Source of the DNA: Paenibacillus periandrae
GTDB lineage: Bacteria; Bacillota; Bacilli; Paenibacillales; NBRC-103111
Direction: 5' to 3'
DNA: 64,000 bases
NCBI RefSeq assembly: GCF_022458865.1
Contig: NZ_JAJNMU010000012.1
Location: forward strand, 186,001 to 250,000
The notes beneath the pieces are model-generated. The model worked only from the letters and a program-made list of their open reading frames with translations. It was not told where the DNA came from and ran no database searches. The translations under genes were made by a program, and so were the position numbers. Positions 54,329-61,865 of this stretch are shown here, piece after piece; position 1 is the first letter of the stretch; each line of letters opens with the position of its first letter.

Positions 54329-55884
54329 TCCAGCAGTTTTCCTTTCTTCAGTTCCTCTTGCAGCGCTCGAAGTCGGCTGTGCCGATCTATAAATCCAGTG
54401 AAGAAGCGTTCCCAGCGCTCAGTCTGCTTCATTTTTTTGTATACTTTATCGAGTCGCTTCAACAGCTTGACCGCTAATTTATAATCGTGCCGGTTTTTGA
54501 GTGAGACATAATGCTCGATGGCTTGATGATAGTAGGGCAGCAGCAGAGCTGGAGCCTCTTTCTCGATTGGCTGCAGGACGCTGACCCGATGGTAGAAAGG
54601 GTCTTGTCCTTTAAAAATTTGCATTTCCAGCCAAGGCTTCCATTGTCGCTGCTCATACAGCATTTCATCAATAATCTGGGCAGAATGGGGCAGCATCTCT
54701 TCCAGTACGATCCACAGCTGCTTCTCAGCTTCAGGAACATGCGCGACAGCTTCCTTCCAGTAACCCAAATAGGTATCGAGATCCTTGGTTCTATGACCGT
54801 AAAAGTAAGTGGCCGTCTTTAATAACCAATCAATCAGATGGTCCCAATCGCTTGCAGCTGAAAGGTGGTTCAGGAAAGGCAGAAAAAGACGCGTCGGAGC
54901 TTTATTTAAAGTACCACTCGCTTCTAAAGCATCCCATGCGTCAAGACTTTTTGATTGATTCAGGTACAAGAACGCCTTCGCAGCTGAGAGAGAAGAAGAG
55001 ATCGAATCAGGAGTCTGCTGTTCGATTTCGTTAATTTCCTGCGATATCCATTCATGGGCATCGGGATAGGGGGCTATCCAATAGTTCCACAACGCCGTAT
55101 ATAGGCCATAATCAAGATACTTCTGATCCGTTTCTTTGGCCAACTGCTGTCTGATATAGCTTAATGTTTGTTTAATTCGCTCCTTTGCGAGAGTGAAGTC
55201 GATTTGTGCTGACTTTTGATGTACCCAGGCTTGGATTTCATCGTACATTCGATACAAGGCATTCGAAGTAAAGTAATTTACATTCCCTTGTGAAGCGTAC
55301 TCTTTGATTTTTCTCGCAATAAATAGCTCTTGATGCAGCTCAAAAAAGATCAAGTCGTTTGCCGAAAAAGAGATAGATCCCTTTCGGATATTTTGCAGTT
55401 CATAGCGCAGCAGGTTGGTATAGGTGCCCTGATCGTAAGATGGTTTAACATGCGCCGTATATTGGTTCAGAAACTTATGCCAGCCCATAGTATCCATGTC
55501 AGGCAGCTGCTTAAGCTGCGACTCTGGCGAGGATTTCGAAGTGACCCGTTTGAGGTGAAAATTGGCATTTACAATTTGGGAAGCCGGATAACCCAAACGG
55601 TCAGCGAGCTCCATGATAACAGCAGCCAGATGCTTGCAGGAGGTTCGGACTGGGCAGGTGCATATATTGGACATGAACTTGTCTAAGTACAGCTTAACAC
55701 TGTAGTCTTCCGAGCCTGTTACCCTTGCTTGTACCACACGATTCTCTGAAATAATCAGAGAAGCTACTCGCTGCTGTTTAAAATAATTAAACCCTCGGCT
55801 AAGTGTCACTTCATTAAATGATTGAGCCACTTGTTCAAGCAGCTTTAACCATTGCTCATCGTTTAAAACAGGAAAAGAACTCAT
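54325..55884 (-). CDS. SWIM zinc-finger protein
   Basis: 519 residues. The SWIM motif CxCx(n)CxH is seen in ICTCPVRTSCKHLAAV at about residues 74-89; it binds zinc and is thought to contact DNA or protein. The rest is mainly helical, without a recognised catalytic motif. The gene lies immediately upstream of the SNF2 helicase with a four-base overlap. AAGGAG lies before ATG at 55884. Confidence 0.88.
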   Translation of the reverse strand: MSSFPVLNDEQWLKLLEQVAQSFNEVTLSRGFNYFKQQRVASLIISENRVVQARVTGSEDYSVKLYLDKFMSNICTCPVRTSCKHLAAVIMELADRLGYPASQIVNANFHLKRVTSKSSPESQLKQLPDMDTMGWHKFLNQYTAHVKPSYDQGTYTNLLRYELQNIRKGSISFSANDLIFFELHQELFIARKIKEYASQGNVNYFTSNALYRMYDEIQAWVHQKSAQIDFTLAKERIKQTLSYIRQQLAKETDQKYLDYGLYTALWNYWIAPYPDAHEWISQEINEIEQQTPDSISSSLSAAKAFLYLNQSKSLDAWDALEASGTLNKAPTRLFLPFLNHLSAASDWDHLIDWLLKTATYFYGHRTKDLDTYLGYWKEAVAHVPEAEKQLWIVLEEMLPHSAQIIDEMLYEQRQWKPWLEMQIFKGQDPFYHRVSVLQPIEKEAPALLLPYYHQAIEHYVSLKNRHDYKLAVKLLKRLDKVYKKMKQTERWERFFTGFIDRHSRLRALQEELKKGKLLE

Positions 55885-56015
55885 CGCAAAGCTCCTTGCT
55901 CAAAAATAAAAGATGCTAACCATTCTATTATAAAGGGATACGAGAAGAAATACGATATTTTCATAATTTGCGGCAAAGCTAGTTCAGCTTTGAACCGGAA
56001 TCAATGGTATATTAA

Positions 56016-56384
56016 GGGATTCAGCTTGAAACGAAATCCAATAGCAGATTAAAGCCGATGGTTCTATTGGGTGCTGAGGATCATGTCATTGGCTACGCTA
56101 ACATTTATGATTTAGACGAAGGGCTAAGATGCTGGTTAGGTAACGTAATTGTATCACCGGAATTCAGAGGAAAGGGTGCCGCTGCATATTTAATCCGTTC
56201 TATGATGTCCGCTGCAAGGGACGAATTACATGTGAAGGCACTACATTTGGTTTGTCATAATACGAATACTAGAGCTTTGATGTTGTACACCAAATTAAAC
56301 TTCAAGCCCTATGAAATTACAATGAGAACTGATAATCAGGGCCAGACAATTGCCGGTATCCTGATGAAGGCCGATTTGAGCTAA
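56016..56384 (+). pseudogene. 5'-truncated GNAT-family acetyltransferase
   Basis: The frame is open from a stop codon at 56013-56015; the first ATG is at 56058 (108 codons). It contains the GNAT core: VIGYANIYDL, NVIVSPEFRGKGAAAYLIR (acetyl-CoA loop) and HNTNTRALMLYTKLNFKPYE. GNAT proteins of this type usually have about 40-60 more residues at the N-terminus. No ribosome binding site precedes ATG 56058, and homology-like sequence (RLKP) continues upstream of it, so the gene appears to have lost its start. A short functional protein cannot be excluded. Confidence 0.6.
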
Positions 56385-56445
56385 CCAAGCCGTCCTCAAG
56401 GTCCCATTCTAGCCAAATATTTTATCTAATGTGTTTAAGATGCTG

Positions 56446-56451
56446 TATAAT
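56446..56451 (+). promoter_or_regulatory. Putative -10 element for the Ig-repeat protein gene
   Basis: A perfect TATAAT lies 38 bases before GTG 56489. The -35 is poor (TTTATC with a 19-base spacer), so this is tentative. Confidence 0.35.
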
Positions 56452-56488
56452 AAACACGTGAAACTATCTTTTTCAGGAGGATTATGAC

Positions 56489-58234
56489 GTGGACAGATTG
56501 TTTAACTTCATAGAACGAATAAGATTCATAGGCTTTGTTTTATTTTTTGTGTTCATAACAAGTATGTTTCCCGATGCGATTTTTGCTCAGAATGTAACCA
56601 CGTCGACAATATCCGGCACTGTGGCTGCTTCAACTTATGGGAACTCCGTAACCTTTACAACGTATATAACCGATTCTACTATCCAAGGAACTCCGCCGAG
56701 CGGTACGGTAGCTTTTAAAGACGGAAGCTTAGCAATGGGAACTGCGACTTTGTCCAGCACTATACCTGTGATAGCTACAGTGCCCAATCAGCCAGCAGTT
56801 CCTTCCGGAATGAAAGTAAGTTGTTATTCAGGGCCCAACACCTTTACTTCAGTAGATTGCCCCGTTGTGAAGTGGGGCGATTATACGTACTGGGCATTCA
56901 GCTACACTGATAATCGTGACTCCTTGGGCATAGTTGCCTATGATAGCTCCGGGACGATTATGAAGCAGCGGGAACTAACAGGCACTCGTTATCTGTGGCA
57001 GATCACCATGGATGCTTCAGCCCAGACGTTAACCTTTTGGGGACAAGACACTGGCAAAGCTACGGTTGGATGGAGTTTTCTTGAAAATCAGAATGCTACC
57101 GCCAGCTTCACGACATCCACATTGGCAATAGGCACACACACGATTACAGCTGCTTATAGCGGAGATAGCAATCATACTGGAAGTACGTCTGAGAGTTTTC
57201 AGTATACCGTAAATCCTATTGCTACTTTGACCACCTTGGAGTCCAATGCGAATCCGTCTTCGTATGGGAATGCAGTTGATTTTATAGCTACAGTTACATC
57301 CTTGGGAGGATATCCAGCAACGGGTACGGTTACTTTTAAAGAAGGAAGTACACCACTCGGGACGGCAGCATTGGCAGGTGGAGCAGCAACGTTCTCTACT
57401 TCATCACTATCTGCTGGCACGCATGCTCCGATTACGGCCGTATATGAGGGGGATAGCATACACTCAGGGAGCATCTCCACAGGACTCACCCAGGTTGTAA
57501 ACAAACTAATGTCGTCCACAAGCTTGACTTTCAGCAGCAATTCGTCAGCTTATGGTGAGTCAGTTACAATGAATGCTCTAGTTACGTCTTCGCGGGGAGG
57601 TGAGCCTACGGGAATGGTTACCTTCAAGGATGGTGATACCATACTTGGAAGTGCCTCTTTATCAGGGGGAAGAGCAGCTATTTCGATTACTTCGTTAAGC
57701 GCTGGGAATCATTCCATAAAAGCGGAATATACGGGAGATACCAATTTTGTTAGCAGTGCTTCAAGTGCCGCTTCACTAGAAATCTTGTTACGGAGCAATT
57801 CTAATCTTAGTGGACTTACACTGGATGGCATTTCGATGACCGTGCCTTTCAACAAATCGGTCTATGTGTATACAGCATCTGTGAGTAATACAGTTCATGC
57901 GGTAGCGGTAAGGGCTTCATCGGAAGATAACACGGCATCTATAAAAGTAAATGGAATCGCTGTTTCGGGAGGGCAAGCGAGCAGCCCGATCGAGCTTCGA
58001 GTAGGAAGCAATATAATTAGCATTGAGGTAACGGCCCAAGACGGAACAAGCAAAAGTACATACGCAATCACCATACAGCGATCTGCGGGAGAGCGGATGG
58101 ATGCTGCTCAAGCTCTTGCAAAAATTTCTTCCATGTATGATATCAATATGGATGGCAAGTTCGATGCTGACGATGTCAGAGCGATATTACTTCTGATCGA
58201 GCCTGTTAGTATTGTGCCGTTACCCTCTAGCTAA
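56489..58234 (+). CDS. Secreted Ig-like repeat protein with inserted module, cadherin-like and dockerin-like domains
   Basis: 581 residues with an N-terminal signal peptide ending about residue 34. Three Ig-like repeats share GTVTFKDG, LGTA-L and AGTHTITA-YSGD elements. The first repeat is interrupted after GTATLSS by about 115 residues (about 95-210) with SCYSGPNTFTS, WGDYTYWAFSYTDNRDSLG and TRYLWQITMD, then resumes. A cadherin-like beta sandwich (NSNLSGLTLDGISMT to YAITIQR, about 435-530) follows, then a single dockerin-type or EF-hand-like calcium loop (DINMDGKFDADDV) near the C-terminus. No catalytic domain is visible; adhesion or a structural role is possible. The start is GTG 56489, eight bases after AGGAGG. 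Confidence 0.82.
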   Translation: MDRLFNFIERIRFIGFVLFFVFITSMFPDAIFAQNVTTSTISGTVAASTYGNSVTFTTYITDSTIQGTPPSGTVAFKDGSLAMGTATLSSTIPVIATVPNQPAVPSGMKVSCYSGPNTFTSVDCPVVKWGDYTYWAFSYTDNRDSLGIVAYDSSGTIMKQRELTGTRYLWQITMDASAQTLTFWGQDTGKATVGWSFLENQNATASFTTSTLAIGTHTITAAYSGDSNHTGSTSESFQYTVNPIATLTTLESNANPSSYGNAVDFIATVTSLGGYPATGTVTFKEGSTPLGTAALAGGAATFSTSSLSAGTHAPITAVYEGDSIHSGSISTGLTQVVNKLMSSTSLTFSSNSSAYGESVTMNALVTSSRGGEPTGMVTFKDGDTILGSASLSGGRAAISITSLSAGNHSIKAEYTGDTNFVSSASSAASLEILLRSNSNLSGLTLDGISMTVPFNKSVYVYTASVSNTVHAVAVRASSEDNTASIKVNGIAVSGGQASSPIELRVGSNIISIEVTAQDGTSKSTYAITIQRSAGERMDAAQALAKISSMYDINMDGKFDADDVRAILLLIEPVSIVPLPSS

Positions 58235-58304
58235 ATGAACAAAGGAATGCTTATGCGCAGCTGATTGGGAGTTCAGTGAGCTCCAGCATGAAAATCAAGA
58301 TTGC

Positions 58305-59378
58305 TTATTTGTTGGCCTCAATACGGGCAAGCTCCTTACGAATAATGGGTGCAACCTTGGTTCCGAGCAGCTCGATGGCACGCATCACATCACGGTGCGG
58401 CATTGTGCCGACATTCACATGCAGGAAGAAACGAGATACTCCCAAATTTTTGCGCAGCAAAATAATTTTCTCCGCGACATATTCGGGATCGCCGACATAG
58501 AGGGCGCCTCGAAGGCTGCGTGCTTGGTCATAAGTAGCTCGAGTATAAGCCTGGCCCCAACCACGCTCGCGCCCGATGACGTTCATTTGGGCTTGTGTGG
58601 AAGGGAAGAACAAATCGGCTGCCTGCTCGGTTGTTTCACCCACAAATCCGTGTGAATGTGTCGCAATGGGCAGTGTTTCTGGATCGTGACCGGCTCGCGC
58701 GGCAGCCTTTTTATAAAGATCGACTAACGGAGCAAAGCTCTCAGGCATTCCGCCAATAATGGCGAATGCGATAGGCAGACCGAGCATTCCTGCCCGTACA
58801 GCTGATTCTGCATTGCCACCGCTTGCGATCCACACTGGCAGCGGGCTCTGGACGGACCTTGGATAGACCCCCAGGTTATCGATGGCGGGCCGATGACCAC
58901 CGCGCCAGCTTACCTTTTCCGAGGCTCTGATTGCAAGCAGCAGCGCCAGCTTTTCTTCGAACAATTCATTATAATCGTCCAGACTGTATCCAAAAAGCGG
59001 AAAGGACTCGATGAATGAACCCCGGCCAGCCATAATTTCAGCTCGTCCATTAGAGATGCCATCAAGAGTAGAGAATGCTTGATAGACACGAACCGGATCA
59101 TCTGAGGACAGCACGGTAACCGCACTCGTGAGCCTTATCCGCTTCGTCATGGCAGCTGCTGCAGCCAATACAACAGCAGGTGAGGTACCCGCATAATCGG
59201 CTCGATGATGCTCCCCTATACCATAGACATCCAGACCAACCTGATCGGCCAGAACGATTTCCTCGACTGCATCGCGCAGCCGTGCAGCATGACTAATAAC
59301 CTCTCCAGTAACCGGATTCGGCGTAGCCTCCAAAAATGTACTGATTCCTATTTCCATACTGCCTGTTAAACTTGTCAT
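58305..59378 (-). CDS. LLM-class flavin-dependent oxidoreductase
   Basis: 357 residues of the luciferase-like monooxygenase barrel: AEEIVLADQVGLDVYGIGEHH-like segment near the N-terminus, AAAAAMTKRIRLTSAVTVLS, then AEIMAGRGSFIESFPLFGY and PVWIASGGNAESAVRAG. These bind reduced FMN or F420. The family is broad and the substrate is unknown. GGAGG lies before ATG at 59378. It faces the Ig-repeat gene, and no convincing terminator lies between them. Confidence 0.9.
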   Translation of the reverse strand: MTSLTGSMEIGISTFLEATPNPVTGEVISHAARLRDAVEEIVLADQVGLDVYGIGEHHRADYAGTSPAVVLAAAAAMTKRIRLTSAVTVLSSDDPVRVYQAFSTLDGISNGRAEIMAGRGSFIESFPLFGYSLDDYNELFEEKLALLLAIRASEKVSWRGGHRPAIDNLGVYPRSVQSPLPVWIASGGNAESAVRAGMLGLPIAFAIIGGMPESFAPLVDLYKKAAARAGHDPETLPIATHSHGFVGETTEQAADLFFPSTQAQMNVIGRERGWGQAYTRATYDQARSLRGALYVGDPEYVAEKIILLRKNLGVSRFFLHVNVGTMPHRDVMRAIELLGTKVAPIIRKELARIEANK

Positions 59379-59404
59379 AGTGTAACGCCTCCTTCACTAT
59401 CTAT

Positions 59405-59433
59405 AGTTTACTCATTTTTTTGTAGTTTCTCAA
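59405..59433 (-). promoter_or_regulatory. Promoter of the LLM oxidoreductase gene
   Basis: On the minus strand TTGAGA (59428-59433) is 17 bases from TAAACT (59405-59410). An imperfect inverted repeat (GTAGTTTCT with AGTAAGCTAC, 59421-59446) overlaps the -35 side and could be an operator. Confidence 0.5.
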
Positions 59434-59553
59434 ATTTAGTAAGCTACATCCCAAGCAAGTAGAGAGGGATTAACGAGGTTTTTAACGAAAATGAGCCAGA
59501 ATTGTAACAATTAAAATAGTATTTTATGTAAGATGTTGACGAACATGAGCGCA

Positions 59554-59603
59554 GCCGGCTTCTTTGCTGGTCAGATTCTGATCAGAAAGAGCCGGTTTAT
59601 TTT
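59554..59603 (+). terminator. Orphan plus-strand terminator
   Basis: CCGGCTTCTTT pairs with AAAGAGCCGG (one bulge), and inside it CTGGTCAG pairs with CTGATCAG (one wobble) around loop ATT. TTTATTTT follows on the plus strand. Both neighbouring genes are on the minus strand, so there is no obvious gene for it to end. Confidence 0.6.
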
Positions 59604-59629
59604 GAATAACGGATCACAATATTTCCCAA

Positions 59630-60103
59630 CTACATAGGTTGATTTGATCCTATACGATAGGAGATGGCCGCTGAATCCCGTTTGTTTTTTAAAGCTTCAA
59701 AAACATGTATTGCGGCATTCGCCACTTCGATATCTTGAGCACTGGTGCCGCCGCTTACACCGATTCCACCGATAACCATCCCATCCTTCATAAGGGGAAT
59801 CCCCCCGCCAAGAATAACGACTTTCCCATGATTGGTCGTATTAATCCCGAACGACGGGTTTCCAGGAAGAGCGGCTTGTGCCAAATTCGATGTTGGCATT
59901 TTCATAGCTACACTTGTCCAAGCCTTGTTCTGAGCAATATCGATTCCTGCAAGCCTGGCCGTGTCCATACGATGAAAGGCAACAAGATTAGCGCCGTCAT
60001 CCACAATAGCGATATCATCAGCCAATCCCATTTCTTTTGCTTTTCTTTCAGCTTCTTCTAACAACACTTTAGCTAGTTCCAAAGTAAGCTTCATTACTGT
60101 CAT
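59630..60103 (-). CDS. GlcG/HbpS-family protein
   Basis: 157 residues covering the whole family: LTLELAKVLLEEAERKAKEM, IAIVDDGANLVAFHRMD, GKVVILGGGIPLM and GMVIGGIGVSGGTSAQDIEVA. Homologues include HbpS, which binds heme, and GlcG of unknown function. The start could be ATG at 60103 or 60094; AAGGGG lies three bases before the first. The gene is divergent from a MarR-type regulator, and one operator of that regulator lies in the shared region. Confidence 0.88.
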   Translation of the reverse strand: MTVMKLTLELAKVLLEEAERKAKEMGLADDIAIVDDGANLVAFHRMDTARLAGIDIAQNKAWTSVAMKMPTSNLAQAALPGNPSFGINTTNHGKVVILGGGIPLMKDGMVIGGIGVSGGTSAQDIEVANAAIHVFEALKNKRDSAAISYRIGSNQPM

Positions 60104-60184
60104 CTACCCCTTAGTTAAAGTTTTTATTAGGGTATGGTCATTGGCCCAATTTGGTGTTTATCTTATTTTAAAGCTAATAGGAGC

Positions 60185-60228
60185 TTTACAAATTTTTGGA
60201 AATATATTATATTTGTATGCGCAAGCAA
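60185..60228 (+). promoter_or_regulatory. marR promoter with operator
   Basis: -35 TTTACA (60185-60190), 17-base spacer, -10 TATATT (60208-60213). TTGTATGCGCAAGCAA (60213-60228) is a near-palindrome covering the expected start point at about 60220. A near-identical site is at 60708-60723. This layout shows that ATG 60217 cannot be the start codon. Confidence 0.7.
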
Positions 60229-60252
60229 TTTATCGGAAATGAGGTTGGAACC

Positions 60253-60681
60253 TTGCTGGGGACCTATTTAAAAGAATGTCTATATTTTACTGCGAATAGA
60301 CTGGGTAGAGTGATTACGAAAATGGCAGAGGACGAGTTTGCCGCGAGTGGATTGTCACCAACGTCTGCTTTTTTATTGATGGCCGTGTTTGAAAAGGAAG
60401 GGATTTCACAAAAAGAATTAGGGGAAATACTTCATCTTCAACCCTCAACTGTGACTCGTCTTATTGAGAAGCTTATCATTAAAGGGCTAATTACGAACCG
60501 TGTCGATGGGCGTTTGTCACTTATTTATGCTACGGATAAAGGGAAGGCATTAGAGGAGCCAATCAACGAAAGCTGGAATAGCCTTCGTAGTCGTTATTCT
60601 GCCTTATTGGGGGAAAAGGAAGGCGACGAATTATCACTTTATCTGTATAAAGTGAGTGATCGCATTGAAAATATAGAATGA
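60253..60681 (+). CDS. MarR-family transcriptional regulator
   Basis: 142 residues with the MarR winged helix: AFLLMAVFEKEGISQKELGE, LHLQPSTVTRLIEKLIIKGL and the wing NRVDGRLSLIYATDKGK. The open frame extends to ATG 60217 and TTG 60196, but those lie at or before the likely transcription start; TTG 60253 with GAGG eight bases before is preferred. Two similar near-palindromes flank the gene (60213-60228 and 60708-60723), so it probably represses itself and the gene pair downstream. The ligand is not known. Confidence 0.88.
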   Translation: MLGTYLKECLYFTANRLGRVITKMAEDEFAASGLSPTSAFLLMAVFEKEGISQKELGEILHLQPSTVTRLIEKLIIKGLITNRVDGRLSLIYATDKGKALEEPINESWNSLRSRYSALLGEKEGDELSLYLYKVSDRIENIE

Positions 60682-60707
60682 TCCAACATTCTTTATTTGA
60701 ATAATAT

Positions 60708-60729
60708 TTGCTTGCGCAAACAATATAAT
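60708..60729 (+). promoter_or_regulatory. MarR operator and -10 element of the downstream operon
   Basis: TTGCTTGCGCAAACAA (60708-60723) is a palindrome with one mismatch, followed directly by TATAAT (60724-60729). It shares 13 of 16 bases with the site at 60213-60228. The -35 region is weak. Confidence 0.65.
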
Positions 60730-60775
60730 GTGTAAGGAATTTAAATATATTGAAATTAACTAAAGGAGAGATCAT

Positions 60776-60976
60776 ATGAACAACGAAACAGGTAAGAGGG
60801 CAATTACCGAGGATAAGCAACCAATCTTGATTGTTGGTGGAACAGGTAATACCGGTCGTCGTGTGTCAGACATGGCCATGAATAATGGCGTCAAGCGGAT
60901 GGTTCTGCTATTCGGCGAAATGCAGCCGCTACCAGTGTGTGGGGAGGTTCGAGATGAGCGACCGGATCGTCAATAG
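60776..60976 (+). pseudogene. Truncated NAD(P)-binding (NmrA/SDR-like) gene
   Basis: 66 codons starting well: AAAGGAG before ATG 60776, then KQPILIVGGTGNTGRRV, the nucleotide-binding start of an NmrA-like NAD(P)-binding protein of about 280-300 residues. After about residue 33 the similarity ends and a short unrelated-looking tail runs to a stop just after the start of the next gene. A large internal deletion is the simplest explanation. Promoter and ribosome binding site look intact, so a short peptide may still be made. Confidence 0.7.
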
Positions 60977-61442
60977 CCTGACCTTGTTCTCGACGGTAGG
61001 CTCCGGATTGATAGCAGGAATATTTTTTGCCTTTTCAGTATTTGTCATGACTGCCCTCGTCCGACTCCCAGCGGCTCAAGGTATTGCGGCTATGCAGTCC
61101 ATCAATATCGTTATACTCAACCCACTATTTGGCTTGGTATTTGGAGGGACGGCCTTAGCGTGTGGAGTTCTGGCGATCACCTCCTGCTTCAAATGGGGCG
61201 AAACGGGTATGATGTATCTCCTGGTCGGCAGCATATTCTATCTCATTGGCTCCTTTCTGGTAACCATCGTGTTCAATGTTCCGCTGAACGACGCACTGGC
61301 CGCTGTAGACCCTGACAGTGCCCAAGGCGCCGATCTATGGATTCGTTACAACGCTAGCTGGACGGCTTGGAACCACGTACGGACTGTCGCTTCCTTCGCG
61401 GCACTGGTATCGTTTATCCTGGCCTTCCGACAGATCGGCTAG
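60954..61442 (+). CDS. DUF1772 (anthrone oxygenase-like) membrane protein
   Basis: 162 residues with about four transmembrane helices. FSTVGSGLIAGIFFAFSVFV near the N-terminus and the late NVPLNDALA with RYNASWTAWNHVRTVAS are the DUF1772 signature. Function in bacteria is not established; a related eukaryotic group oxidises anthrones. GGGGAGG lies before ATG 60954; the open frame starts earlier without a signal. It is in the operon downstream of the MarR operator, after the truncated NAD(P)-binding gene. Confidence 0.85.
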   Translation: MSDRIVNSLTLFSTVGSGLIAGIFFAFSVFVMTALVRLPAAQGIAAMQSINIVILNPLFGLVFGGTALACGVLAITSCFKWGETGMMYLLVGSIFYLIGSFLVTIVFNVPLNDALAAVDPDSAQGADLWIRYNASWTAWNHVRTVASFAALVSFILAFRQIG

Positions 61443-61534
61443 CTTTAAGGAATTCAGGAAACAAAATGCACATTGTTGACTCATTACGTATAATGGTTTA
61501 CACAAAAGGTAATGATTTGATATCATAAAAGAAA

Positions 61535-61825
61535 TATTCAAAAGCGATGATGAGATGAGTAAGTGAAGATGTTCTTGCACAGAGAGCTCCGGCAGCTGAA
61601 AAGGAGTCAAGAGCTTTTCCCCGAACCAAGCCTCTGAGCAGTGCGTCGGAACCTTCAATGGGGATGGCGTGACGGGAGCTCCCGTTATAGAGCTAGAGTA
61701 TAAGCATTGTCTGCAATGCCGTACTTGATGAGGTTAATATGGCGACATATTAATGAAGCTGGGGTGGTACCGCGAAAATTTCGTCCCCGAGACATAAAAC
61801 TTGTCTTGGAGGTGAGGTTTTTTTG
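61535..61825 (+). promoter_or_regulatory. T-box leader of glnS (tRNA-Gln responsive)
   Basis: The T-box sequence GGGGTGGTACCGCG lies at 61761-61774. Upstream, the Stem I elements AGAGAG (61581-61586) and GGCAGCTGAAA are present, with GAACCAAGCCTCTGAGC after them; CAA (61627-61629), a glutamine codon, is in the specifier position. The terminator is CCGAGACA/TGTCTTGG (61786-61810) with a T run at 61818-61824. Uncharged tRNA-Gln should favour read-through. TATAAT at 61489-61494 is a possible -10. This accounts for the 423-base gap 61443-61865. Confidence 0.88.
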
Positions 61826-61865
61826 TTGATTGTCCACTTATCACGTTCATTAGGAGGAGTCCATA

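Noticed and set aside
60217..60252. ATG 60217 as the marR start codon
   Set aside because: It lies at or before the expected transcription start of the TTTACA/TATATT promoter and inside the operator, with no ribosome binding site; TTG 60253 has GAGG at good distance.
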